A stretch of DNA of 64,000 nt. It comes from Sphingobacterium micropteri (GTDB lineage: Bacteria; Bacteroidota; Bacteroidia; Sphingobacteriales; Sphingobacteriaceae). The stretch lies in the NCBI RefSeq assembly GCF_014692515.1, contig NZ_JACOIK010000008.1:186001-250000 (forward strand). The letters run 5' to 3'. The position numbers were made by a program, and so were the translations under genes. Shown here piece by piece: positions 56,101 to 63,946 of this stretch. The notes under the pieces are model-generated. The model was given only the letters and a program-made list of their open reading frames with translations, was not told the DNA's origin and did no database searches. Positions within the stretch are counted from its first letter, which is position 1. Each line of letters starts with the position of its first letter.

Positions 56101-56539
56101 CCTTTCCCTTCATATGGCTTTGAGCTGGTTGATCCCAGAAATCAGGAAGAGCAACCTCTCGTTTGTCGGAGATAGTTGTTTTTACTTTACGACGTACGAG
56201 CACCGTCCGGTTACGAATGGCATAGTCAAGCGGCTGACCCTTAAAACATACCGATAAGGCATGTTCTAGACTAGCATTCTGCAAATTTACCGTTACCGGA
56301 CGTGCCTTTTTTAAGTCTTGGTCCGCATAGATAAAATCCACACCAGTTTGTTCACTTAGCAATTTTACGACATCTCTCAGCGCAGCATTTTGTTTGCTTA
56401 TATTAATTTGGGCACGTGATTCCGCAGAAACCTGTAGAATCAGAAAGGTTAAAAAGAACACTGTTATCCGCATCGCTTTCCATATAGTATGATCATTCCG
56501 CTTGTGATAGCCGAATGTCTTATTATAGTTTATAATCAT
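53117..56539 (-). CDS. SusC/RagA-like TonB-dependent transporter with STN domain (locus C)
   Basis: The 1,140-residue product has a signal region (ITVFFLTFLILQVSAESRA), then an STN domain (about 45-125; LRDVVKLLSEQTGVDFIYADQDLKK) that should signal to the FecR-like protein. It continues with a carboxypeptidase-D regulatory-like domain, VVIGYGTQKRSDLTGAISRV, the plug with DASSAAVYGARAASGVIIVTTK, and the barrel ending in Phe (FNASF). The start at 56539 is the first ATG; a shorter one at 56473 precedes the signal core more closely. Imports a glycan across the outer membrane with TonB energy. Confidence 0.93.
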   Translation of the reverse strand: MIINYNKTFGYHKRNDHTIWKAMRITVFFLTFLILQVSAESRAQINISKQNAALRDVVKLLSEQTGVDFIYADQDLKKARPVTVNLQNASLEHALSVCFKGQPLDYAIRNRTVLVRRKVKTTISDKREVALPDFWDQPAQSHMKGKVTDENRLPLEGATISVKNYATATKTDGDGNFSLDLPAEARILVFTLVGYETQEVELKGRSSLEIAMKTAMNDLEEAVVIGYGTQKRSDLTGAISRVDARDFESQSATNLSEFLSGTVAGIASNQATGAGGGGSLEVRGANSITAGSSPLIVLDGVIYNGALQDINPFDIATMDVLQDASSAAVYGARAASGVIIVTTKRGVSEVPTVTLSSMWGLASVSNDYKPFDAAGYLRFRQDLMQQMAPRDAEGYYMNPEQLPENVSLEQWRNYSNNADADNIVEWLKRLRLNSVEIEGFQQGRVIDWYDKRMQQGLRHNNDIALSGKASRLNYYLSTGYTDNEGIIYGDRLKTWRTRLNLEGDVADFFKIGVNTQFATSDNSSVPAGGINRLSPYGKFMEDDGMLVRFPQEDPSFSNAFLESYYKDQYRKNNRLFATFYAELKLPFGIKYRASFQNRLVTEKDYNFWPSTTMMGGVTRRNGYGTRSDEHSYEWMVDNILTWSQRFDKHAFDFTFLVNAEKLQIQQSFQENENFGPNENLSWHGLQYGANPSISNNDRVRTGDALMARMNYNYDERYLFTLSWRRDGFSAFGQNNPRGFFPSAAFAWRLSQERFFDVAWVNDLKMRVSWGVNGNRDVPGYAALSNLARNAYFDGSNVVVGLTNSSMANPNLKWEGTEAYNIGFDLTAFDNKLTATIDAYKGTTYDLLLDRRLPRIIGYESVTTNLGELSNRGINATVQGQIIKKENLNWRSSFVFSLNRNRIDRLWGDMMEEEVNGQLVQREVPDYANGYFPGEALDRIWDYRIQGIWQVEETEAAAQYGLRPGEYRVEDSNADGAYRQFDDKQFIGWRQPRYTLGWRNDFSFWKHFDANIFIRADLGHLGSRDDFNHSSSNIYDRANTLDIPYWTPENRSNTHPRLNVNYRLFEGGINMYESRSFLRLQDVAIGYRLPKDVLDKVSVNNLRLFLSARNLLTLTKWTGWDPESQNSPMPRIFTIGFNASF

Positions 56540-56604
56540 TAACTTTGTTTGTTTGGTTATTCTTCAATTATTTAGACGATAAATAAAGGAACGATCAAAT
56601 ATTC

Positions 56605-56638
56605 AGACGGAAGGGGTCTCAAGCACTTCCGTCTTTTT
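56605..56638. terminator. Hairpin between fecR and susC of locus C
   Basis: The arms AGACGGAAG (56605-56613) and CTTCCGTCT (56626-56634) form a perfect 9-bp stem. A T-run follows on the plus strand (56634-56638), so a U-tract exists only in the direction opposite to the operon. It lies in the 123-base gap after fecR, just as in locus B. Confidence 0.6.
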
Positions 56639-56662
56639 GTGGTTCCCTACACAAGCTAGCTT

Positions 56663-57805
56663 TTACATCACCTTCACCCTCCTTCCCTCAATCTCAAACC
56701 GGACCGCCTGTGTATAGCTAATCTTATCCAAAATTTCAGATATATGCTCATACCGGCCTACGGAACCGGTGAAGGTGACCAACGATGCATCACCTTGGTA
56801 AATAATCTCTACGTCGTACCAACGCGCTAACATTTTTAATATATTTTCCAGAGGTTCCTGTTCAAATACGAACTTACCATCTTTCCATGCCGTAAACTGC
56901 CTGACATCAACTGTACTTATCTTGAGATCTTCTCCCTGTAAGACACTCTGCTGTCCAGGTTTGAGCACATGATATTTTATTTCGTTTTCATCTATCATAT
57001 CATGCAGAAACACATTAACGCTCCCCTCAATCAACGTAGTAAGTGTCTTATGATCATCCGTATACGCTGAGATATTAAATTGGGTACCGAGAACGTCAAC
57101 AATCTGCGCACCTGCCTGCACGCGAAAGGGTACCTTATGAGAAAGGCCATTTTGATCCCGTAACACCATTTTTGCGACATCAAAATAAGCTTCCCCTTCC
57201 AAGAACACCCGACGTTCTTGCTTACCAAAATGTACAGGATATCGTAGGGATGATCCGGCATTTAACCAAACGCGTGTACCATCAGGCAGTGTAAGCGCAT
57301 ACTGTCCGCCGCGAGGAGTCCTTAAGGTCAACATCTGTCCGGCGATTCCGGAACTAACAACCTCTCCGTCCTCATACTTTATCGAATCGCCGATCACAAT
57401 ACCTTTGTGCAGATCACTCAGGATAATTTCCTTTCCGCTCTCCAACACGAGCGTCGCCGTATTTCGGCCCGGTACAATACTATCCTGCTGTATTGCTACA
57501 TGATTCTGCTCAAGAGAAGTTGGTGTGTATAAGAAGACGAACAAACCCACTATTACGGCTGCTGCAGCCACATAATACCAATATAGATCAAATCGACGTG
57601 ACGGTCTGTTTTGTGTAATCCGACTGTCTATCTCCCGTTTTATCCTGTCCTTTAGCCTGCTCCGATCATCTTCGTTTAGCTGCCGTAGGACGTCTTTATC
57701 CTTGTCAAATAATCTGTAGTAGACATCCACAAACTGCCGTTCCTCTTCAGAGGCTGTACCGTTTCGATATTTTTCAACAAGTTCTAAAAAAGTTTCCCTA
57801 TCCAT
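56663..57805 (-). CDS. FecR-like anti-sigma factor (locus C)
   Basis: The 380-residue protein has a cytoplasmic N-terminus (about 1-70), one membrane helix (YYVAAAAVIVGLFVFLYTP, about 75-95) and a periplasmic FecR domain with TPRGGQYALTLPDGTRVWLNAGSSLRYP, LEGEAYFDVAK and VDVLGTQFNISAYT. The C-terminal part (LENILKMLARWYDVEIIYQ) matches the usual signalling domain. It should restrain the locus C sigma factor until SusC transmits a signal. It lies about 140 bases after the sigma gene. Confidence 0.93.
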   Translation of the reverse strand: MDRETFLELVEKYRNGTASEEERQFVDVYYRLFDKDKDVLRQLNEDDRSRLKDRIKREIDSRITQNRPSRRFDLYWYYVAAAAVIVGLFVFLYTPTSLEQNHVAIQQDSIVPGRNTATLVLESGKEIILSDLHKGIVIGDSIKYEDGEVVSSGIAGQMLTLRTPRGGQYALTLPDGTRVWLNAGSSLRYPVHFGKQERRVFLEGEAYFDVAKMVLRDQNGLSHKVPFRVQAGAQIVDVLGTQFNISAYTDDHKTLTTLIEGSVNVFLHDMIDENEIKYHVLKPGQQSVLQGEDLKISTVDVRQFTAWKDGKFVFEQEPLENILKMLARWYDVEIIYQGDASLVTFTGSVGRYEHISEILDKISYTQAVRFEIEGRRVKVM

Positions 57806-57945
57806 GATTAGCGAGGTTTACACTAATAAGACAGCATAGGTTGGCATTTTCCCGAAAAAAATTTCAATTTTTCAAATTGACAACATAAAAATCTAAATAT
57901 CAGTAAATTAAAATAATAACTAAAGAAAACCTGTTGATAGCTAAA

Positions 57946-58512
57946 TCAGAAAAGCTTGGTCAGGACGAGCAACACTATCAATGATGCACGCAGTTGTGCC
58001 AGTGCTAAACTTAATTGGTTTTGAACAGTTTTCCTGTTCATTTTTAACTTTTTGGCAATTTCCGCCGTGTCCAACTCCTGCTCATACCGCATCCTATAAA
58101 TTACTTGCTGTCTAGCGCTCAAAGAATTAACAAGTGCTTCTGCCACGACGACCAATTCCTTATCCAACAATGGGGTATCGCTGGATTCGGTAACCGCCTG
58201 ATATTCTATTAAAAGTTCGGCTATAGGCACATAGCGTTTTTCCTTCTCAAACCAGTTGAGCACCCTATTCTTAACCGCAGTATAAAGATATCCTCGAACA
58301 TTTTCGATACATAATTCTTCCATTTGGTCCCACAGGGTGACGAAAATATCCTGGGTAATATTCTCCGCTATGTCGTATTGACGACAGCGTATGAACGCCT
58401 GCTCAAAGACGTACTCCCAATGCTCTTCATACAGCGCCGTAAAGACCTGCTCATCCTGAGTTTGCGAGCGAGATAATAAATTTGATGTCGTGTGAGATTT
58501 ATAATCGGCCAT
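57946..58512 (-). CDS. ECF RNA polymerase sigma factor (FecI-like, locus C)
   Basis: The 188-residue protein has region 2 (EEHWEYVFEQAFIRCRQYDIAENITQDIFVTLWDQ, about 28-62) and region 4 (LSARQQVIYRMRYEQELDTAEIAKKLKMNRKTVQNQLSLALAQLR, about 130-175), the two regions of ECF sigma factors. It ends in a hydrophobic tail (LIVLLVLTKLF), similar to the locus B sigma. It should be controlled by the FecR-like protein encoded next and direct transcription of susC-susD-sulfatase. A TAnnTTTG box upstream on the same strand suggests that its own gene is read by the housekeeping sigma. Confidence 0.92.
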   Translation of the reverse strand: MADYKSHTTSNLLSRSQTQDEQVFTALYEEHWEYVFEQAFIRCRQYDIAENITQDIFVTLWDQMEELCIENVRGYLYTAVKNRVLNWFEKEKRYVPIAELLIEYQAVTESSDTPLLDKELVVVAEALVNSLSARQQVIYRMRYEQELDTAEIAKKLKMNRKTVQNQLSLALAQLRASLIVLLVLTKLF

Positions 58513-58893
58513 AAGTTGTATGCCATGTTATGCACACAAACTTAAAAAATAATTTGATACTTTAATAATATGCAACTCTTTCCTTATTTTGAAGTCGTTG
58601 CCCTCCTATTTAGGAAAAAATCAACCATACCGATATACCAAATGATATGACCGCGCTTCAACACCTCAAAGACAATAATCGATGTAGTAGAGCTGTGTTC
58701 TTCCTTGTGAGTCTGGTTGATCAAAAATGTTATCGTCATATTTAATATTAACATCTACAAATACCTGAAGAGCATCCGTATAAACCACATATTTTTTACA
58801 CATACTACCCATAAACATGTCCTTCATGCTTTACGGCATTTTTTTTGGAGGTGGCCTAAGAACAAAACTCAATAAACTTAGGGAATTCAGATT
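58513..58893. other. Divergent intergenic region (381 bp) before the SbnA-like operon
   Basis: No gene is seen. The left side holds the promoter of the locus C sigma gene. Near the right end GCCTAAG (58854-58860) and CTTAGGG (58877-58883) form a 7-bp hairpin 11 bases before the ATG of the SbnA-like gene. No clear TAnnTTTG box with good spacing was found for that operon. Confidence 0.5.
58537..58544 (-). promoter_or_regulatory. TAnnTTTG promoter -7 box for the locus C sigma gene
   Basis: On the minus strand this reads TAAGTTTG, 24 bases before the ATG at 58512. Confidence 0.45.
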
Positions 58894-59871
58894 ATGAGGT
58901 TATTAAACAAGGAAAATATCATGGCTACCTTAGAACGGGGGGTCGGAAATACGCCATTGCTCAAACTGGAGTCCTTATCCGCCACGCTAGACATCCAAAT
59001 CTATGCGAAGATGGAAATGGGGAATCCAAGTGGCAGTGTCAAAGATCGGTCAGCCACCAACATCCTGATCGAGGCGATCCGAAAGGGCGAGATAAATGCG
59101 GAGACCACTATTGTTGAGTCTTCGTCCGGAAATATGGGTATTGCCTTGGCCCGACTCTGCAAGCTGCTGCGGTTAGACTCCTATATTGTTGTCGACCCTT
59201 ACATTAACCATCATACCAAGAAATTACTACGTAGTTACGGCGCAAACTTGGTAGAGGTAAATGAAAAAGATGAAAATCAAGGTTACCTCCGCAACCGGTT
59301 AAAAAAAGTACAAGAACTTTTGGAAACTGTACCAAATAGCTACTGGACAAACCAATATGGAAACCCCAACGTACGGATGGCACACGAAAATATATTTCGC
59401 GAACTTCTCGTCCAACTTGGAACAGCCCCAGACTACATGCTAGTAGCAACCAGTACGTGTGGTACTATCCGCGGCATCGGCGATGCCATTGCGAAGACAG
59501 AGTCGCAAACACGGCTGATCGCGGTCGACGCCGAAGGCAGTATCCTTTTTGAAAACAACCCCAAACCCAGGCACATTCCGGGAATGGGCGCTAGCCACCC
59601 ATCCTCCTTTCTACAAAAACACCAGATCGACCACTATACACTTATCTCCGATCATCAAGCGATTCAGGGATGTCATTTGATCCGGGAGCACGAAGGCATG
59701 TTAATCGGTGGCTCCTCCGGTGCGCTCGTCGCCGCATTACATAAACTTAAAGACCGCATTCCGGCAAACGCCACGGTGGCTTTACTCTTCCCAGATAGTG
59801 GCGAGCGCTATCTTGATACGATCTACGACGACATGTGGGTACATAAGACTTTTGAGAAAGTAATCGCATGA
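58894..59871 (+). CDS. SbnA-like PLP-dependent synthase (cysteine synthase fold)
   Basis: The 325-residue protein has the fold-type II PLP layout of cysteine synthase. Lys50 in NPSGSVKDRSA is the PLP Lys. The substrate loop reads SSSGNMGIALARL rather than TSGNTG of CysK, a mark of SbnA-type enzymes, which join O-phosphoserine and glutamate to make N-(1-amino-1-carboxyl-2-ethyl)-glutamate, the precursor of 2,3-diaminopropionate. Later marks are ATSTCGTIRGIGDAI and MLIGGSSGALVAAL. Its stop overlaps the start of the FAD/NAD(P)-binding gene by four bases (ATGA), showing translational coupling. The substrate remains a prediction; a simple cysteine-synthase activity is the alternative. Confidence 0.85.
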   Translation: MRLLNKENIMATLERGVGNTPLLKLESLSATLDIQIYAKMEMGNPSGSVKDRSATNILIEAIRKGEINAETTIVESSSGNMGIALARLCKLLRLDSYIVVDPYINHHTKKLLRSYGANLVEVNEKDENQGYLRNRLKKVQELLETVPNSYWTNQYGNPNVRMAHENIFRELLVQLGTAPDYMLVATSTCGTIRGIGDAIAKTESQTRLIAVDAEGSILFENNPKPRHIPGMGASHPSSFLQKHQIDHYTLISDHQAIQGCHLIREHEGMLIGGSSGALVAALHKLKDRIPANATVALLFPDSGERYLDTIYDDMWVHKTFEKVIA

Positions 59872-61613
59872 TCTGGACAACCGAACATATTACGCCGGAA
59901 CCGGACCTGTATTCGTATGTCCAAGCGCGAAAACCAGAAACTTCGCCTACGCCCGAAAGCCGTATGATCGCCATCATGGGTGGCGGTCCTAAGGGGATGT
60001 ATGCGCTGAATCATTTTGTCAATCAAACTCGCCTCGATCCAACTACAAAACACTATCAAGTTTTGTGGTTTAATCAGGACGAACGCTTTGCTTGTGGACC
60101 GAATTACGACATACATCAACCTAATTATCTGTTGATCAACTATTGTATAGGACATGTACACGCCTTTCATCCGGCATATCGGGACATCGAAAACCAAAGA
60201 AGCTTTGTAGATTGGCTGACTGCTGTAAAGATTGTCGACACAGTTATCGAGCCGACCGATTTTGCCTCGAGGGCTTTGGTGGGCCATTATCTACAGTGGG
60301 TCGCTGCAGAGACGATCCGTAACCTTCCGTCGAATGTACACGTAGAGCTTATCCCACGGCCTGTCATCACGATGACCTATAAGGATACCCAAGTAGCAAT
60401 CGAAACTAAAACCAAGACTTGGGAGGTCGATAGCGTGTTACTTACTACAGGTCATTGTTACCAAAACAGTCCGTTAATTGAACACACGGAGATCCCCACA
60501 GCAATGTATAAGCGTGCGCCCTATCCCGTCTCACAGTTCGCCACGATCCCGCCACAAGCGCAGGTTGGTATCATCGGCATAGGTTTAACCTTTATCGATA
60601 TTGCATTGGCGCTTACCGAAGGCCGTGGCGGCACGTTTGAACAGGGCACCTATCATCGCTCCGGAAAAGAACCTGTAATTTATCCCTTTTCGAGAAGTTC
60701 ACTTCCCATATTGTGCCGCGGCGCACAATATCAGGAGCAACGCCCGTTATATATCTTGACCGAATCGCAGTTTAAGAAATGGATGCGCCAATCAGCAAAA
60801 ATCGATTTCCTAAAGGAAATACTCCCCTTAATCGAAGAAGAAGTGCAACTGGCTTATTACACCGTGGCGTTTGACGTAACAGATCTTGAAACGATACGGA
60901 ATATGATAGCACACATACCCGTATCCGAGCGCTTTATGCTAAACAATTTGTTACGACCAGCGTTAAACAACGAAGAAGAAATTATCCAGTATATACGGAC
61001 GAACATTGATGAAGCCTATAAAGGCGAAGAAAAAAGTCCGCTGATGGCAGCCGCAGCCGTTTGGAGTCGAATCTGTTCCCAGATCGCTGAGGTATATCGG
61101 ACTGTAGGTTTTACGGGTGCCTCTCAGCAGCAATTGGATCAATACTATTTTAGCGCCTTCAACCGTGTGAGTTACGGTCCTCCCATAGCGAACATGGAAA
61201 AAATATATGCGTTAGCGAAAGCGGGCATCCTCCGCTTTATGGCGTTTCAAAATCCAGTGATTAGCTGGCACTCTGACGAGCAGTTGTTTTCCCTCCGTGA
61301 CGCCAACGGAAAGGAAAAACAATTAGATATCTTAATTGACGCGCGCATCGCTCGCCCCGCCCTCGAAAAAAGAAACGCCGTACTATATGATAACCTGTTG
61401 CAGAAGGGATCTATCCATGCATACGAGAATGAAGGGTATTCCCCAGGTAGCCTGTCTATTGATAAACGTGGAAAATGTACCACGATGGAAAGTCTACCCG
61501 TTTACTGTTACGGATCGAATACCGAAGGTGTGTTTTTCGATAACGACACCTTATCACGAACAAAAAATGATACCGCCTGTTATTGGGTACAGGAGACACT
61601 TCGCCAAATGTAG
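59868..61613 (+). CDS. FAD/NAD(P)-binding protein, lysine/ornithine monooxygenase-like or oxidoreductase
   Basis: The 581-residue protein has an N-terminal dinucleotide motif AIMGGGPKGMYAL (about 35-47) and a second Rossmann motif GIIGIGLTFIDIALAL (about 234-249) after the LLTTGH motif (191-196), as in flavoproteins with separate FAD and NAD(P) sites. The type corresponds to the FAD-NAD(P)-binding group of uncharacterised proteins (GGGPKG instead of GxGxxG). No signal peptide is present, so it is cytoplasmic. Its position between an SbnA-like synthase and a PLP decarboxylase-like gene suggests that it oxidises an intermediate, perhaps replacing SbnB, or hydroxylates an amine. That is inference. 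It overlaps the upstream gene by four bases. Confidence 0.85.
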   Translation: MIWTTEHITPEPDLYSYVQARKPETSPTPESRMIAIMGGGPKGMYALNHFVNQTRLDPTTKHYQVLWFNQDERFACGPNYDIHQPNYLLINYCIGHVHAFHPAYRDIENQRSFVDWLTAVKIVDTVIEPTDFASRALVGHYLQWVAAETIRNLPSNVHVELIPRPVITMTYKDTQVAIETKTKTWEVDSVLLTTGHCYQNSPLIEHTEIPTAMYKRAPYPVSQFATIPPQAQVGIIGIGLTFIDIALALTEGRGGTFEQGTYHRSGKEPVIYPFSRSSLPILCRGAQYQEQRPLYILTESQFKKWMRQSAKIDFLKEILPLIEEEVQLAYYTVAFDVTDLETIRNMIAHIPVSERFMLNNLLRPALNNEEEIIQYIRTNIDEAYKGEEKSPLMAAAAVWSRICSQIAEVYRTVGFTGASQQQLDQYYFSAFNRVSYGPPIANMEKIYALAKAGILRFMAFQNPVISWHSDEQLFSLRDANGKEKQLDILIDARIARPALEKRNAVLYDNLLQKGSIHAYENEGYSPGSLSIDKRGKCTTMESLPVYCYGSNTEGVFFDNDTLSRTKNDTACYWVQETLRQM

Positions 61614-61623
61614 AAAGAACTTT

Positions 61624-63000
61624 ATGGACAACACATTTTTACCACTAACACCCATCCTACACCGTTGGGTGCAAGATATTATAGAACAACCCACGTCTTT
61701 GTTCCAAGCGATCGAACGGCAAGGATCGCCTATAAACATACACCATCTAGCACCATTGAAAGAAAACATCAAAGCCTATGAAAAGGTACTAACCAAATAC
61801 CAGATCCCCCACAAAATATTCTTTGCACGCAAAGCCAATAAATGCTTGGAAATAGCCCGAGCTGTAGCACAGATGGGTCAAGGAGTAGATACCGCAAGTT
61901 ACCGCGAACTCCAGCAATGCGTCGAGGCCGGAATAGATAGCCAACAACTTGTGCTTACCGCTGCGGTTAAAAACAAGAAACTTCTTGAACTTGCCCTGCA
62001 GCATAACATCCCTGTGGTATTGGATAACGAGGATGAACTGCAGCTGGCGCAAGAGGTTGCACAAAAAAAGGAGAAAACCATGATAGTAAACATTCGCGTG
62101 GGCGGCTTTTTCGTGGAGGACAAGCGTTTACCCACGCGCTTCGGCTTTCCCATCGATCACGCAGTCGCCTATATCCGTGGTTTAGCAGATAAATATCCCC
62201 ATCTCGAATACACCGGTTTACACTTCCATCTAAATGGTTATTCTGTCACGGAGCGTGTGGCAGCCATCGAGCAATCGGTACGCGTCATCGACGAACTATT
62301 GCATCATGGCATCCCGACGCGGTCGCTCGACATTGGTGGCGGTATGCTGATGAATTACCTACGATCAGAACAAGAATGGCTCGAATTCCATGACGCGCTA
62401 CGTGAAGCTGTATTGGGCGTCCGATCCGAACTTACCTATCAGAATGACGCGCTCGGTATGGTCAAGATCAACGACCAGCTCTATGGTGAACCCACGGTAT
62501 ACCCCTACTTCAATAAACTGCACAAGGAGAAACTATTGGAAGAGATTCTAACCACGCGATCTGCTATCTTCGACGCGCCGATCCATCAACTGTTTACCGA
62601 GCGCGCCTTAGCGTTTCGCATGGAGCCTGGCCGATCGCTGCTGGATCAGGTGGGCTGCACGGTGGCTAAAGTTGCCTTCCGTAAAAAAGATAGCGAAGGC
62701 CGTCTGCTAGTAGGCCTAGAAATGAACCGCACCCAGCTCCGGAGTTCCAGTGCCGATTTTTTGGTAGATCCCATCCATCTGCCCAAACGGCAAAGCCAGA
62801 AGACCGATGATCCGTGCTACGCCTATCTTGTCGGGAGCTATTGTCTGGAACAGGAATTGATCCTTAAACGAAAAGTTTACCTAAAATCGTATCCGGAAAT
62901 CGGCGATTTGATTCTATTTCCCAATACTGCCGGATATCTGATGCATTTTTACGAATCAGAAGCACATCTGTTCGAACTTGCCAAAAACATATTCGTTTAA
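61624..63000 (+). CDS. Class III PLP-dependent decarboxylase-like protein (Y4yA type)
   Basis: From the ATG at 61624 the product is 458 residues; the frame is open further upstream but only inside the preceding gene. It has the alanine-racemase-like barrel: PLP Lys70 in FFARKANKCLEIA, LHFHLNGYS (about 200-208), SLDIGGGM and MEPGRSLLDQVG for phosphate binding, and a beta-domain with GSYCLEQELIL, whose Cys fits the active-site Cys of diaminopimelate and related decarboxylases. Relatives include SbnH, which decarboxylates the diaminopropionate part of staphyloferrin B, and the uncharacterised Y4yA group; the HFHLNGYS variation fits the latter. It is the last gene of the operon. Confidence 0.85.
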   Translation: MDNTFLPLTPILHRWVQDIIEQPTSLFQAIERQGSPINIHHLAPLKENIKAYEKVLTKYQIPHKIFFARKANKCLEIARAVAQMGQGVDTASYRELQQCVEAGIDSQQLVLTAAVKNKKLLELALQHNIPVVLDNEDELQLAQEVAQKKEKTMIVNIRVGGFFVEDKRLPTRFGFPIDHAVAYIRGLADKYPHLEYTGLHFHLNGYSVTERVAAIEQSVRVIDELLHHGIPTRSLDIGGGMLMNYLRSEQEWLEFHDALREAVLGVRSELTYQNDALGMVKINDQLYGEPTVYPYFNKLHKEKLLEEILTTRSAIFDAPIHQLFTERALAFRMEPGRSLLDQVGCTVAKVAFRKKDSEGRLLVGLEMNRTQLRSSSADFLVDPIHLPKRQSQKTDDPCYAYLVGSYCLEQELILKRKVYLKSYPEIGDLILFPNTAGYLMHFYESEAHLFELAKNIFV

Positions 63001-63052
63001 CGGAGATGATAATAGCCGTTTCCAGCAAGGACAACCTGATTAAGAGACAAAG

Positions 63053-63946
63053 CTAGAGCATGAAAAAAGTCTTAGGCTTGAGGGGTTCAGGAATTTCTGT
63101 TTCTTTCAGCAACTGTTTAATATTAATCTCGATATTACGCGCTATGGCAGTTACAGGCGTATCACTGGGCCGATTACGGAAAGGATCTTGTAGGTTGTAG
63201 GCGGTTTTATCAGCAAGAAAAAACAAAGCGGCGATAAGCACCAACAGCGGAATTTCAAAAATCGCGTGGACATCTTGTATCGCAATCGATAACGTAATCA
63301 AAAAGAGATAAATAGCTGCATGCAGAAAAAAACGATACGTTACTGGAAATACCGTAGTATTTATACGTTCTGCTTTGCCCATCGAATCCACAAGACGCAC
63401 GAGCGTCTGATCCAGCTGCACCCGATAAAATTCGGGGATTGGTTGCTTATCTGCAACTTCTTTTATACGGGTTGCCTGCATCTGGGTTATGGCTAACGCC
63501 ACATTTTTATGAGGTCGAAGCATCTCCCGTTCCGCCGACGTAAGGTTGAGTTGCCTAGCCAATGGATTCAGCCCCCGTAGAGAATCACCTAAGGCGTAAC
63601 ACCACGCGATCTGTTTATAAGCGATGTCCCGAATCACTTCTTCGTATGCACTGTCCATATAGCTTTGAAGTTGTATGACGAGCGAACGGGAATCGTTTAC
63701 AATAGCGCCCCATATTTTGCGTGCCTCCCACCACCGTTCATACGACTGGCTCATCTTAAACGACAGTAACACCGATATCGCGGTACCTAAAAATGCAGGA
63801 ACACCCAAAGGCATATCTGGAAGCCGATCATTCATAAAATACGTAAAGGCATTAAAAAATAAGCCGACAACAGCCACTATAGCCACTTCCCTTTTTATTT
63901 TGTTAAGCATGTAACGTAAGGGAATCCGAGAAGAGTTCAGTATCAT
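63053..63946 (-). CDS. Bestrophin-like (YneE/UPF0187) chloride-channel-type membrane protein
   Basis: The 297-residue protein has the bestrophin plan: early hydrophobic helices (VAIVAVVGLFFNAFTYF), the motif LGVPAFLGTAISVLLSFKMSQSYERWWEARKIWGAIVNDSR (about 42-82) with conserved Arg and Trp residues, then mid-helical cytoplasmic part and two more helices (about 205-245), ending with IPLLVLIAALFFLADKTAYNLQDPF. Bacterial bestrophins form pentameric anion or cation channels. It converges with the SbnA-like operon at a gap of 52 bases and has no evident functional link to it. The start at 63946 is preferred, with an alternative at 63910. Confidence 0.92.
   Translation of the reverse strand: MILNSSRIPLRYMLNKIKREVAIVAVVGLFFNAFTYFMNDRLPDMPLGVPAFLGTAISVLLSFKMSQSYERWWEARKIWGAIVNDSRSLVIQLQSYMDSAYEEVIRDIAYKQIAWCYALGDSLRGLNPLARQLNLTSAEREMLRPHKNVALAITQMQATRIKEVADKQPIPEFYRVQLDQTLVRLVDSMGKAERINTTVFPVTYRFFLHAAIYLFLITLSIAIQDVHAIFEIPLLVLIAALFFLADKTAYNLQDPFRNRPSDTPVTAIARNIEINIKQLLKETEIPEPLKPKTFFML

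Noticed and set aside
61336-61623. Longer N-terminus for the Y4yA-type protein
   Set aside because: It lies entirely inside the preceding flavoprotein gene in another frame and shows no family resemblance. The ATG at 61624 gives the natural start.
58513-63000. Interpreting the locus C sigma/FecR genes as iron regulators of the adjacent SbnA-like operon (FecIRA type)
   Set aside because: The sigma and FecR genes run in the opposite direction and lead into susC, susD and a sulfatase, so they belong to the glycan locus. The SbnA-like operon has its own upstream region.
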